Positions 43,946 through 55,046 of a stretch of 64,000 nt of DNA are shown one piece after another. The stretch spans positions 2,242,001 through 2,306,000 of the forward strand of contig CM063260.1 in assembly GCA_032158295.1 (NCBI GenBank), given 5' to 3'. The first letter of the stretch is position 1, and each line of letters opens with the position of its first letter. Source of the stretch: Pycnopodia helianthoides. Lineage: Eukaryota; Echinodermata; Asteroidea; Forcipulatida; Asteriidae. The notes under the pieces are model-generated. The model was given only the letters and a program-made list of their open reading frames with translations, made no database searches and was not told the DNA's origin. A program made the translations under genes and the position numbers.

Positions 43946-46900
43946 GTGAAAGTATAGCAAAATATTATAGAGCTCCCTGAGCTGAAATGTGAAACGGCAC
44001 TGGACACCATTTCAGCAAGCAACTATTTTGTTTCAACAATAGGGCCCAAATTCATAGCTCTGCAACTGTTCGTGCTTACTGCAGCAGAACAATCGGCCGT
44101 AAAGCAGCTCTAGAAATTGGCGCCAGACCAGTGCAGACATTGGTCATCATGCTAATGATGTTATTAAAAAAAACGCCACCCAGTATTCAAAGTTCCAACA
44201 ATAGATAGAGCTCCAATTCCCTATCCTCAGCGAGTGGAAAGATCCAAAATGCCAAACACACAGAGCGCCATTTATGGTTGTGTGCAAAATAGTGTTTGAG
44301 TTTTCAGATCACACTGAGGAAACAAAGACCAAGAACTTGGACAATTTTTTATTACTTATTGCCGTTTTTTCATTTGGTTTTGTGTTTTATCTACAACTTT
44401 AGGTAAATCTGTGTTTTGTGAGAAGCCCATTGCCACTGAGCTTAGTGAGACGAAAGCCTGCTATGACCTTGCCGAGGAAAACGGACAGTTTCTCTTCTGT
44501 GCATTCAACAGGTAATAGGCCTACGATTGATTGGAGCGGTTTGCGTTGACAGAAATGATTCCAATAATCGATAAACGAATAATTTACAGATTTTATTTCC
44601 CTGTTAAACTCTACTCAAAATTTGATAATTTATTTCATTTTCTTTGTTTGCAGACGTCAAGACCCTTCCATTCGTGAGCTCCAAAAACGTGTTCGAAGAG
44701 GAGATCTTGGCCCGATTCAGTCTATCAAGACTTGCTCAAGAGATAGCCCTATTCCAACAAAAGAATACCTCAAAATATCCGGTATTGTTTGAAATATATT
44801 CCCATACAGTTTACGTTTTCTGCTGTTAAGGCACATACTCAAAAAATTACTTATTTATTATTTACACACAATGCCAGCTGCTTTGGAGCCGGATGTAGAG
44901 TGAAAACCGTTTAAGCAGCACAGAGATGCATAAACAGCAATGTTGCTTTTTGGCTGGTAACCCTGCATACGTCTGCCCAGGCGTCTTTGGACGAATCGCT
45001 GGGACTGAGCGAAGTGTGGCAGAAGATCATTTCCCCAGAGTTTCTTTCCACACGCCACCCCACCAAAGAATCCCCCACGAAAAAAACAACAACAAGAAAC
45101 AAGAAATAAGAAAGAAGAACAAAATAAACACCCCAACACACACACATAAACACAAAAAAACACGTTATGTTGTGGAGAATTTTCGTCTTATAAATAGCAT
45201 CCTCTTTTGAATCAACTTCCTTCAACAACACATGCTAGTTTTACCGTAAGGGGGACACACATCACACACAGGGGGACAAAATCTCATATTTATGACAGCA
45301 GCCAACTTCACTGGTATCTCCATTGACACCTTTTTATGACAGGAGGTATCTTTCACGACTGTGCCGTTCATGACATTGATGCAGTCTGTTGGATTCTTGG
45401 CGAGTTCCCGGAAGTAGTTTACGCGCAGGCGCACGCCTTCCACGAGAGCGTTGCCGAGCTGGGTGATGTCGACCAGGTCAACATAACAATGAAGTTTGCC
45501 AGTGGTACCATCGCTACGATTGATTTGAATCGACAGGCATCCTACGGATACGACCAGCGAATTGAGGTTACAAATTCATTAAAAAGTTGTATCGGATTTC
45601 TTAAGTAATCTTCTCATGGTTCGAAAAGATTGGCAATAAATTTAATGATTTCCAAATAAACTATAGTGACGTCAAGATTTTGATATAGATATGAACAAAA
45701 TCTGCATAATCTTAGACTTCCTATAGACCATGTAACCTTTGTTCACAAAAAGAATGACCTCTTTTTTTTCTCAACAGGTTTTCGGCTCAAACGGCATGCT
45801 TGAAACGAGGAATAACAGCAACATCAACCTCGTCGGTCACCTCGGAAAGAACGGCGCCTCATCGGACCCTGTTCCCTTCTCCTTTCCTCAGAGATATGCT
45901 GATGCCTACAGAGAGGAGCTTGATTATTTTATAGACTACATATTAGGTATAAGAAAACAAACAACATTTCATATCAAATTTGATTTTTAACACGGAAGAC
46001 AAAACTTCAAGAGCTGTTGCAACTTTCCCTCTACTGTCATAACGGTCTTTTGCATGAAACGTCATAACGTCACGTGGTATATGATGTCCGCCATTATTGA
46101 AGGTCAAGTTCTAATGTTATGTTAGGTGTGGTTAGGCGTAGGGGGGGTTGGAGAGTTGTCATCCTATCCACACCACTGGGTTACGGCGCTCTGTCAAGCC
46201 TAGAAAAGTCGACAAAGCGGAGAATTCTACTACGCCATGGTGCCGCCAATAAAAAAACATAGGGCCATCATTCTAGAAAACACTCTATAAAGTTAAAGGA
46301 ACATTACACTAGAATTGGTAAGAAAAAAACTTGTAAAATATACTTTTGATCACAGATTTACATAAAACTTACACGGTCTAGATGATGATGGTAGAAAACA
46401 TCCCTTGAAATATTTCTGTCTGAAATGCCATATTTGATGAGAAACGAATAAACTAATTTTCCGATTGGAGTTTATCGCTCAGTGAGCGTTTTATTCATTT
46501 ATTGAATCTATATGGTTTCATGCAAATGTGTAATCGGTTTTTCACTATTTTCTTGTGACCCAGATGGCCGATCGATCTCAAACTTCTACAGGTTTGTCAG
46601 GTTATGTATATGGTGGATTACATAAAGTGTTACACTGCCAGCAACTGTTTTGTTAGCAAAACCAATCCTGTAATGTTCCTTTAAGGTTAGATTCAGGGGT
46701 TTGGAAATAGGTAATTATAACTTAATACAAATAACTTAACATCAAATATATTCCACACCCATAGACTTGCAATGGGGGTCACTGGTGCTTAGGTAGAGCA
46801 TGAACTCCGACAGTTGGTGTTTGTTCATCTACAACCGTCTGTTTCTATCGAGTGACCTTGGTTTTGTGTGTGCGCCACGTCTAACCCCCTTTGCTGTTGT

Positions 46901-47033
46901 TGTATTCCTTGCAGGGGTAGACAAGCATGTAGAAGTGACCAGAACTGACACTCTAATGGCAACGATTATTGCTGAAGCAAGTATGATGTCCTACCGCAAA
47001 GGAATCCCAATCAAAATGAAGGACGTGATGTAA
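41911..47033 (+). CDS. Gfo/Idh/MocA oxidoreductase copy 1, start codon lost
   Basis: NAD(P)-dependent dehydrogenase of the YrbE / inositol 2-dehydrogenase type; substrate unknown. Exons: 41911-42125, 43258-43328, 44403-44511, 44654-44781, 45343-45566, 45778-45946, 46915-47033. Rossmann motif TFAIFGLGRAGTIHFGNL, then VIVCTHTDSHKDI, the family Lys in EKPIAT, and GGIFHDCAVHDIDAVCWILG with the His/Asp of the active site. Exons 2-7 are intact, in phase and nearly identical to copy 2 at 51473-55046 (exon 5 differs at only two or three bases). Exon 1 is damaged: where copy 2 has ATGG, copy 1 has ATTA (41823-41826), and TGA at 41908-41910 lies in frame just before the Rossmann motif. No in-frame ATG precedes the NAD-binding loop. 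Either this copy is a young pseudogene, or it is spliced to an unseen upstream exon. Introns carry three MITEs and a foldback absent from copy 2. Confidence 0.75.
42208..42312. repeat. Small foldback, about 45-bp arms
   Basis: TTCTGCAGCACACGCTGGCT pairs with its near-complement AGCCGACTTGTGCTGCAGAA, continuing inward through GGAGTCAACA and TAAGGGATAG. It lies in intron 1 of copy 1, between two CCCAGGGT motifs; the matching part of copy 2 has a single CCCAGGGT. Confidence 0.75.
42502..42884 (-). repeat. MITE family A, copy 4
   Basis: Inverted full copy (383 bp) with TTAA at both ends, in intron 1 of oxidoreductase copy 1. Copy 2 lacks it, so it arrived after the gene duplication (or was lost from copy 2). 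Confidence 0.9.
43519..43845 (+). repeat. MITE family G, copy 2
   Basis: TATAGATCTTTCTTTTGCAACG to CAAAAGAAAGGTCTATA in intron 2 of oxidoreductase copy 1. The matching intron of copy 2 reads TAAGAATAGAATGGCTCTTG at 52556, an empty site with a single TA. Confidence 0.88.
43907..43945 (+). repeat. CT microsatellite
   Basis: A run of CTCTCC then (CT)n, just after a tRNA-like B-box remnant (GTGGGTTCGAATCTCATCC at 43868). The matching intron of copy 2 has only CTCCTCTCTCTCG at 52601. Confidence 0.85.
44041..44133. repeat. MITE family C, internally deleted copy
   Basis: GGGCCCAAATTCATAGCTCTG and GCAGCTCTAGAAATTGGCGCC bound only about 93 bp. Both ends are recognisable; the middle is lost. In intron 2 of oxidoreductase copy 1. 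Confidence 0.6.
46293..46684 (+). repeat. MITE family A, copy 5
   Basis: TTAAAGGAACATTACACTAG to CCTGTAATGTTCCTTTAA, 392 bp, in intron 6 of oxidoreductase copy 1. Absent from the matching intron of copy 2. Confidence 0.9.
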
Positions 47034-47618
47034 ACAAGTCATACAAGAAGAGGCTCATTCAGCGGAAAATGGAGACAGCCAAAGATGCCCAGCCGCAAGC
47101 AATTTTTGTTATAGGGTCTAATTTTGTTCATCTAATACGTATGTAATTATTATATTAAAGGATTTGCTTCTTGCTTTTCTCTCTCCACTCTCTCTATTCA
47201 TGTATTTCCACTTGACTGCTTTTGTCCCCCTTGTATGCATGTATGTGTGTTGTCTTGTCATTTAGCCTTTCGAGAAAGACTCTGCTAGGGTCGAAACGTC
47301 AGGCCACTAACTAATTTTTTGCATTTTTTTGTGCGATAAAGGATTTGAACACAAATATATATATATATATATATGCATTTCTTGACAAGGGTGGAATGCA
47401 ATGAATAATGAGTAATAAAATAATTCCGTGGGATGATTAATTAGTTTAACATTGTACTGACCAACATTAATACAATAGGGCCTACATGTTTTGTTGTAGA
47501 CAATTCATCTGAATTAGTGTTATCGATCCACCACGTTCGTCAGTACTTACTTGGTACTTGGTTGGTTTCCTCCTGAAAACATCATCTTGGCTAGAAGGTC
47601 ACGGGGAGGTGAGGACGT

Positions 47619-48353
47619 CTATATTTTGGTCATAATGTAGTTGTAGTAATTGTCTCTAAAGGTATTGTGCGTCGTAGAGTTAGTAATGTGTTGGGGCAGG
47701 TCATTCCATAATTTAATGGTCCTTGGAAAAAATGAATTCTTGAAAGAAGATTGTGATATGTTGAATTGGTTGTTGTTCCCCCTCCTAGATCTCTGCATTT
47801 TTGGCTGAAGATATTCTGTAGCGTTGATGTCAATGGCTTGAGTGATGATTTTGTAGAGTTGAGTCACCTGGTGGATTTCCCTTCTGTCAATTAACTTCTC
47901 CCATCCAAGGGACAACAACATGTTGGAGACACTACTTTTCCTGGAATGATCTCCGTAAACAAAACGCGCTGCCCTGCGCTGAACTTTCTCAATTGCAGAC
48001 TGGTGACAGTTTTTATAAGGGTTCCATGCTGCTATGCCATATTCTAAGTGTGGTCGAACAAGTGTGAAATATAACCTTTCCTTGATGTTTTTTGAGCTCA
48101 TGTAAAAATTTCGTTTGATGAAGTTGAGGATTTTTGTTGCCTTGGTAACAGCGTGCTGCGTCTGTTTTTCCCATCCCAAATCATTTTGGATTTTTATTCC
48201 TAGGTATGTGAAATCTTTAGTTGCTTCAAGATGCACTCCTTTCATCTCACACATAGGGTCGCCAGGGTTGCGTTTACGAGAGACTCGCATGGTTTTGCAT
48301 TTGCCAGCATTAAATCGCATACCCCAAGTTGTACCATCTAATGAGGTTGTCAA
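47619..48353 (-). pseudogene. LINE reverse transcriptase thumb and C-terminal region
   Basis: 244 residues with GMRFNAGKCKTM, FTYLGIKI, YFTLVRPHLEYGIAAWNPY, VQRRAARFV and LWNDLPQHI, the typical end of CR1/jockey-type polymerase proteins. It joins the finger/palm part by a one-base shift near 48325. Confidence 0.85.
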
Positions 48354-48930
48354 GGTCGGTCTGCAGCAATTTCACATCTTCATTGGAGTTTATCTGATGA
48401 TATATAAGGCAGTCGTCGGCAAATAACCGAATTACTCCCCTTACAGCTGATTGGATGTCATTGATAAAAAGAAGGAACAAGTGCGGTCCCAAAACAGTCC
48501 CCTGTGGCACACCACTGAGAACTTTGTGCCAGTCGGAGAATTCACCATTGACAGCAAGTCTCTGCAGCCGGTTTGTAAGAAATGCAGCGATCCAGTTTTT
48601 AATCTTGCCTCTGATGCCGTAATAATCGATTTTATGAAGGAGTTTCTGGTGTGGTACTACATCGAAAGCCTTTGAAAAGTCCAATACTGCTACATCGGTA
48701 GTAATACCATTACTGTGGTTGCAAGCAAGGTCGTTGAAGGTAAGGATAAGTTGACTTTCACGTGAGCGCCCTCTGCGGAAAGCATGCTGATTTTCAGCTA
48801 GAATGTGATGCAGGTCTAGATGCTTCATCAACTGACTATCAACAATATGTTCCAATAATTTACAACACACTGAAGTGAGGGATATTGGTCTGTAATTTAC
48901 TGGGTCAGATGTAGCACCTTTCTTAAACAA
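48310..48930 (-). pseudogene. LINE reverse transcriptase core
   Basis: 206 residues with NYRPISLTS, DFSKAFDVV (first catalytic Asp), SGVPQGTVLGP and FADD (catalytic pair; most relatives read YADD or FADD). Upstream the frame is cut by a TGA at 48952-48954. Confidence 0.9.
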
Positions 48931-48951
48931 AGGAGTTTGTTTGCCGGTAGC

Positions 48952-49377
48952 TCACATTGTGTCCAAGGATTGTTGAAAAATATGTGCAAGAATGGTGGCA
49001 ATTTCATTTGCAGCCATTTTGAGTGCTCTATTTAATATTTGGTCGGGCCCAGCTGCTTTGGAAACGTTCATTGATTGAAGCAGTTTCAGAACACCTTCCA
49101 CAGACACTTTTATGTCAGGCATATCCGGGTAACTACTGTCAGGCAAATATGGCAGTTGCAGCGCCTCCTCTTTGGTAAAGATGCTACTAAATTGATTTGC
49201 CAAAGCCTCGGTTTTCTCCTTGTCACCAGTTATGCCAACATCGTTAATCTTGAGGACCTGGACACCAGAATTATTTCGGCGCTGAGATTTAATATATTGC
49301 CAGAACTTCTTGGGGTCATCAGTTGATGTCACAGTTTCCACATGGGCACGATGAGCTCTACGGAGTTCACGATCCAC
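48952..49377 (-). pseudogene. LINE linker between endonuclease and polymerase
   Basis: 141 residues with FWQYIKSQRR and SKAAGPDQI, matching the segment before the RT fingers in CR1/jockey-type elements. It ends at a TGA that would otherwise lead straight into PLFKKG of the RT core. Confidence 0.75.
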
Positions 49378-49621
49378 ATATCTGCGGATGGATTTGAACT
49401 TATCCCAATCAGGTTGCCAGATTTCTTAGCACGACATAAAATCTCTCCTTTCTTCTGGTGAGACGCAAAAGGTGAGTTGACAACCATCGTGGCCTAATTT
49501 TCCCTTTAACAATTTTTTGCGGAACTATTTTTTTTACAATGTTGTTTAGACCATCCCTGAAGAAAGTCCAGTTGGGATTCAACAGTATTTTTGTCTGGGT
49601 TGCTTTGAAAGAAATCTTCTT

Positions 49622-50185
49622 TCAGCTCTGCTGCAGCCACTCTAAATCTACTACATCCACACTTTTCCACTTCAAGATCCTCCTCGGTGGTTTTGAAGCT
49701 TGAACAGCTTTGATGGAAATATCAGCTAGGACAATTTCGTGGTCACTCAATCCAGAAACTGCATGAATGTTACTAACTGCAAGTGGTCTAGTTGTGAACA
49801 GCAAATCAAGGATATTCTCAACACCAGAGACTGGATCCCTACGGGTAGTAAAGCAAACCTTCTGCTCTAAATGGTAGTCGTCAGCTATCTCAATAATTAT
49901 AGACTGTAGGCTGCCATGAGGGTAGGTTGTTTCGTCTTGGCTCCAGAACATGCTAGGTATGTTGAAGTCTCCTCCCAAGATTACAAAAAATGGGGAGTTC
50001 AGATTAGAGAACATCTTAGTAAGGCTGTCGTGAGTCGGGTCTACGATAAAAGGCACCAATAAACACGTCGTCACCGATTGGTCTAAAGGTAAGCTGACAC
50101 CATAAGATCTCCCGTGTTCAACCATGTCAACACTGAAATCAGCCCTTTCAGTTACTGGTAGAGAATTTGTAACGGCGATGAACAT
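49622..50185 (-). pseudogene. LINE APE-type endonuclease, second part
   Basis: 187 residues with GMFIAV, VILGGDFNIP (catalytic Asp/Asn) and GLSDHEIVLADI (catalytic Asp-His near the end). It continues the endonuclease begun in the 50152-50913 frame after a one-base shift at an A4G3 run. Confidence 0.85.
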
Positions 50186-50913
50186 ACCACCACCCTTTTA
50201 TCGGGTCTATCTCTACGAAGCACATTGAAATTCGCAGGAAAAATTTCAGAAGATTGAATTGACTCGTCTAGCCAGCTCTCAGTACCAATTAGCACATCAG
50301 GATTCTCAGTGTCAATAAAGGTGTAAAGCAAGGGGATTTTCCCTCTGATACTTCTACAATTCACAATAGCCACCTTCATTGTGCTTTTTATCGGGGACTT
50401 GGCCTTGTTTCTTGAATAAACGTGTACAGGTGGGGGCCCGCTGAGACCAGTGTTTTTGCAGTTCTTTTGTTGAATGAAACGAGGTTTTCTAGGCAGTTTG
50501 TTTTTAGGACTAGATGTTTTGACCAGCTTACTTGCAAAACTTGGTTCATCATTTCCGTCAAGACTCGAGCTATCCGATAAAATTTCAAAAGTGTTTTTGA
50601 GATCAAATTCATCAGACGAGAAGAATGATTCCTCAAAATGAATAACATCACACTCCGGGCAAATCCAAGAAAACTGACGTAAATTCTGGTAGTACAAGTA
50701 GGATACACCAGAATACTTGTTATGAAACCATATATCGCAACGATCACATAATAATGCACTGTCATTGTTCTTAACAGCATAACTGCAAATCCCGCACGGC
50801 CATTTTGGTTTTCTACCAACTTTGGGTGGGCCTGGGTTTGTTTCTACGTCCCCTGCGAGAAACATCAAATACACCAGGGACTGTTGTTTATTAAACATGG
50901 TTCCTAAGGTCAT
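50152..50913 (-). pseudogene. LINE ORF start: 2A-type motif, PHD-like finger, endonuclease
   Basis: Residues 14-21 are hydrophobic (VYLMFLAG) and are followed by DVETNPGP at 22-29, which fits the DxExNPGP consensus of 2A ribosome-skipping sequences. A PHD-like finger follows: C40, C43, C56, C59, H64, C85, C88, with Tyr at 67 where a Cys is expected. Then VAIVNCRSIRGK and VLIGTESWL (catalytic Glu) open the APE endonuclease. 2A motifs at the N-terminus of APE-type LINE proteins are known from sea urchins and some other animals. Confidence 0.8.
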
Positions 50914-51263
50914 CTTGCGAACAAGTCCTCTCCCAAGTTGAGGTCTCTTTGCACAATAATATGAAACAATGTACGCCGAGCTATTTCTAACACAATGTTG
51001 GGGTTCAGTATATTGTACTGGAGAGTTGTCGAAATGTCAAAAAATGGAATTCTCCTACCGTATAAATATTGCCTTTCAGTATCCTGACTGTTCCCATGTT
51101 GGTGAATGAACAATTTAAAACTCCCAAGAAGCATAAGTAGGAAGAACGTTGACGAAAAAACGAGCCGTCGTCGTCGTCGTCGATCCTTCATGTTGTTTAC
51201 AAATATGGCGGTCATTGCACTGCTTATGTTGTCCAAACAGGTGATCCAAGTGAAAAAATTCAA
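50910..51263 (-). other. Short frame overlapping the LINE ORF by ATGA
   Basis: 117-codon frame whose TGA overlaps the ATG of the next frame (ATGA, 50910-50913). It has an Arg6 run from a CGT repeat and a hydrophobic stretch (FSSTFFLLMLLGSF). It could be a remnant ORF1, a 5' UTR frame, or chance. No family recognised. Confidence 0.3.
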
Positions 51264-51472
51264 GGTTAAAGAACTCCCTCAAAGGCTCAGGAAAAACATC
51301 AGAATCATGCAGACAATGTGCCACAAGCACTGAAGTACTTAAAATTGTATAAAATCAACTTAGATGTGCAAGTAGAAATGTGATTTTTGAAGATAAAAAA
51401 TTTGTTTAAAACGTAAACAAAATAAAAGACGTCCACTCCCCGTGATAGCGCCCTCTAGCATTTACATAAAGC

Positions 51473-54400
51473 ATGGAAAATACTCAACACCAGTCATCAC
51501 ATCAACAGTCGGGTAAAATGACTCACGCAAACCACACAAATAAATTCCCAGCGGCGAAAAAAATCACCTTTGCCATCTTCGGCATGGGCCGGGCTGGTAC
51601 CATCCACTTCGGCAATCTCATCCGCAACCAGCGTGCCGTCATACGGTATATCGTGGAAGAGAATCGGGCCAGGGCCGAGCAGGTTCTACAGGAAGTTCAA
51701 TTTGATATCGTGAATGAACAGTGCCAACTCGTCACTGCAGCGGAAGCTAACAAGGTCTACCGAGATGAGAGGTTTGTGTTTGTATAGTGGTACCTGGGTG
51801 CACCGTACCGTAACTGCCCACCTCGTTAACTAGTCCATCCCAGGGTCAAATTTGTACTCCCAGGAGCTGGCCTGTTTTTGCTCTCTCGACAATACGATAT
51901 TATTGTTATAATATCCGTCATAAACTATACATTCAACGAAAGTATTTGAAGAAACAGAATCGCGCACATGTAAAACTCAATATGGTTGGAACCATGCAAC
52001 TTGGTCCCGGAAGTTCGAATTATTGGTTCGGTCTACTCCTAGAATTATGAGGTTCGATCCGCTAACGGCTCCATGAACCTCATAGAGATCCGATTTCAAA
52101 TGAGAACTCCAGGTGCAGAAACGTAAATGACAAAACGTTTTGTATTGTAGTTTGTACATGGACCTCTATGAGGTTCATGGAGCCGTTAGCGGATCGAACC
52201 TCATAATTCTAGGAGTAGGTTCGGTCTATTTTGATGGAACATCCCGAATACTTAATTATTGTTTCTGACGTAATAGTTTCCTTTTATGAAGACTCTGTAT
52301 TTATTCATTTCGATTAATTTCAATCTGTAACTGTTTTCTCAGTGTCGATGCTGTTATCGTTTGTACCACTACGAACTCGCATAAAGATATAGTGCAGAGC
52401 TCCCTGCGAGCAGGTTAGTATGTGACGTCATTGATGGTCGCTGTCTCATTTTAGTGTTTTTATTTACGTGATGTAATCTAATGTCACCAATTTGTTTGTT
52501 GCTTTTGTTGTGTCTCGCTGCGATACCTGCTGCTATAGCTTGGTGTTGGTCTAGTAAGAATAGAATGGCTCTTGAATGGCAAAGATCGTGGGTTCGAATC
52601 TCCTCTCTCTCGTCATTTTTTGGTATTATTTTTTGCTGCTGTATAACAGCATCTTCAAGGTGATAGTATAGTTTGTAAAATTGATTGTTGAACAAGGGCT
52701 TTCTGTTGTGTAAGAATGTCTGGTTCAGTCTTGAGTGGTTAAATAATACGGTCACCAGCATCGTTATTTATGCCAACAACAATCTGGTAATGGGAGGGTT
52801 AACTTTTATGTGTATTATTGTTTCTCGTTTGTGTATTACCGATATCACACGTGCAGTATGGTCCCATAATAGTATAATACAAACTGCAAAGTAGTTGAAC
52901 TTCTGAAAGTTGTGAGATGAATTGCAGTATTCGTTTTTCTGTTTTATTTACAACTCTAGGTAAATCTGTGTTTTGTGAGAAGCCCATTGCCACTGAGCTT
53001 AGTGAGACGAAAGCCTGCTATGACCTTGCCGAGGAAAACGGACAGCTTCTCTTTTGTGCATTCAACAGGTAATAGGCCTACGATCGATCAGAGCGGTTTG
53101 CGTCGACAAAATTGATTCCAACAATCGATAATATAAAAAACAAATACGGATTTTCTTTCCCTGTTTAACTCGACTCAAAATTCGAAAATGTATTTTCTTG
53201 TCTTTGTTTGCAGACGTCAAGACCCTTCCATTCGTGAGCTCCAAAAACGTGTTCGAAGAGGAGATCTTGGCCAGATTCAATCTATCAAGACTTGTGCAAG
53301 AGATAACTCCGTTCCAGCAAAAGAGTACCTCAAAATATCCGGTATTAAAATATATTCCCAATATTTTTTTCCTGCTGTTAAAGCAAACATATTTTTTAAT
53401 CACACACAATGACAGCTGCTTTGGAGCCGGACACTGTCATGATGGAGGGGGGGGGGGGGCTCCATGGATGATGGTAACGATTTTTCTAAACCAACAGTTT
53501 CAAGGCAAAGAATGGAATAATTATTTGTAATGGGGTTACACAATAGAGCTACATTATGTTATCGTATCATTTGTAAACAATGGGTGACCAAACCGGGGTC
53601 ATTATATCACGGGAATGGTCCAATGCGCATGTGCATACGTCAGCCCATCCCTGCGTCTTTGGATGGGGTGATGGGGCCACCTAGCAAAGTGTGGCAGAAA
53701 AAAATAATTTAAAAAAAGGAATTTTTGTTGTTGATTTTTTTCATTTCATAAAGCACCCTCTTTTGAATCAACTTCCTTCATCAGCCCAAGTTAATTTTAC
53801 CGTAAGGGGGACACACATAGGGGGACACACATAGGGGGACACACATAGGGTGACACACATTAGGGGAGACACACATAGGGGGACACACAGGGGGACAACA
53901 TCCCATAATTATGACAGCGGTAAACTTGACTGGTATCTCCTTGCCACCTCTTTATGACAGGAGGTATCTTTCACGACTGTGCCGTTCATGACATTGATGC
54001 AGTCTGTTGGATTCTTGGCGAGTTCCCGGAAGTAGTTTACGCGCAGGCGCACGCCTTCCACGAGAGCGTTGCCGAGCTGGGTGATGTCGACCAGGTCAAC
54101 ATAACAATGAAGTTTGCTAGTGGTGCCATCGCTACGATTGATTTGAATCGACAGGCATCCTACGGATACGACCAGCGAATTGAGGTTACAAATTCATTAT
54201 AGACATCTTAAATTGAAGTAATCTTCCCATGGCTTCGAAAAAATTGACTAGTGATTGCATTACATTGCCAAATTAACTAGTGACGTCAGGACTTTGAAAA
54301 AATGAACAAAAGCTGCATAATTTATACGTCCTATAGACCATGTAACCTTTGTCCGCAAATAAAGGGACCTTTTACATTTCAGTGCCTTTAAGGCAGGCGA

Positions 54401-55046
54401 TATACTACACATGCCATATGAGAAATGTTACATTGTGTGTAATTATAAATTCAGGAGTTATTAACGAGATTTTGTTTTTTACAATTTTTGAGATGTGGCT
54501 CCTATCAGAAGTCTTGTTTTTCTCAACAGGTTTTCGGCTCAAACGGCATGCTTGAAACGAGGAATAACAGCAACATCAACCTCGTCGGTCACCTCGGGAA
54601 GAATGGCGCCTCATCGGATCCTGTTCCATTCTCCTTTCTTCAGAGATATGCTGATTCTTACAGGAAGGAACTGGACTATTTTATAGACTACGTTTTAGGT
54701 ATAAAAAAAACCCACCAAATATCATTCATATAAAATTTGATTTTTAACACAGAAGACAAAACTTTAAGCTGTTGCTACTGTTGCTCTATTGCTATGCACT
54801 CTTTGTATGAAACGTCATAACATCCTTTAAAAGCAGCCGTGAACGCGATGAAAAGCGCGGGAGTTCTGCGGTGAAAAGTGCTATAAAAATCAGCCCATCC
54901 CTTCTGCTTCTGTTGTATTCCTTGCAGGGGTAGACAAGCATGTAGAAGTAACCAGAACTGACACTCTAATGGCAACGATTATTGCTGAAGCAAGTATGAT
55001 GTCCTACCGCAAAGGAATCCCAATCAAGTTGAAGGACGTGATGTAA
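51473..55046 (+). CDS. Gfo/Idh/MocA oxidoreductase copy 2, intact
   Basis: Seven exons: 51473-51771, 52343-52413, 52960-53068, 53214-53341, 53961-54184, 54530-54698, 54928-55046; 1119 nt, 372 residues, all phases match. N-terminus MENTQHQSSHQQSGKMTH is a polar extension. Then come KKITFAIFGMGRAGTIHFGN (Rossmann NAD(P) site), VIVCTTTNSHKDI, EKPIATELSE (family Lys), GGIFHDCAVHDIDAVCWILG (active-site region) and a C-terminal RKGIPIKLKDVM. The usual TxTDxH motif after the Rossmann fold reads TTTNSH here but THTDSH in copy 1. The family oxidises or epimerises sugars, inositols or similar polyols; the substrate is not known. A LINE lies directly upstream, so the ancestral promoter is displaced by almost 4 kb. 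Introns carry a 184-bp foldback and an expanded GGGGGACACACATA microsatellite. Exon borders are also supported by the paralogue. Confidence 0.9.
52034..52217. repeat. 184-bp foldback with 9-bp target duplication
   Basis: TACTCCTAGAATTATGAGG at the left and its complement at the right, arms about 55 bp. GGTTCGGTC flanks both sides (52025-52033, 52218-52226). Copy 1 of the gene has the empty site, a single GGTTCGGTCTA, near 43116-43126. A 9-bp duplication is typical of Mutator-like elements. Confidence 0.85.
53805..53896 (+). repeat. 15-bp minisatellite in intron 4 of copy 2
   Basis: Six to seven units of AGGGGGACACACAT. Copy 1 has an unexpanded version (45249-45282), so the array grew after the duplication. 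Confidence 0.88.

Larger units (their letters stand above)
47590..51263 (-). mobile_element. CR1/L2-like LINE, decayed but near full length
   Basis: Non-LTR retrotransposon on the minus strand. Order from its 5' end: a short frame (51263-50910), then a long polyprotein broken into pieces: 2A-type motif, PHD-like zinc finger, APE-type endonuclease (50913-49622), linker (49377-48952), reverse transcriptase (48930-48310) and thumb plus C-terminal region (48353-47619). Breaks: a one-base shift near 50190-50205, degeneration at 49380-49620, a TGA at 48952-48954, and a shift near 48325. It is therefore inactive. Exact ends and target duplication are not visible. It separates the upstream region of oxidoreductase copy 2 (homologous to 41450-41830) from its first exon. 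Confidence 0.88.

Noticed and set aside
47619..50913. LINE pieces as separate host genes
   Set aside because: The pieces follow the fixed order of one retrotransposon protein and are joined by single-base shifts and a stop, so they belong to one decayed element.
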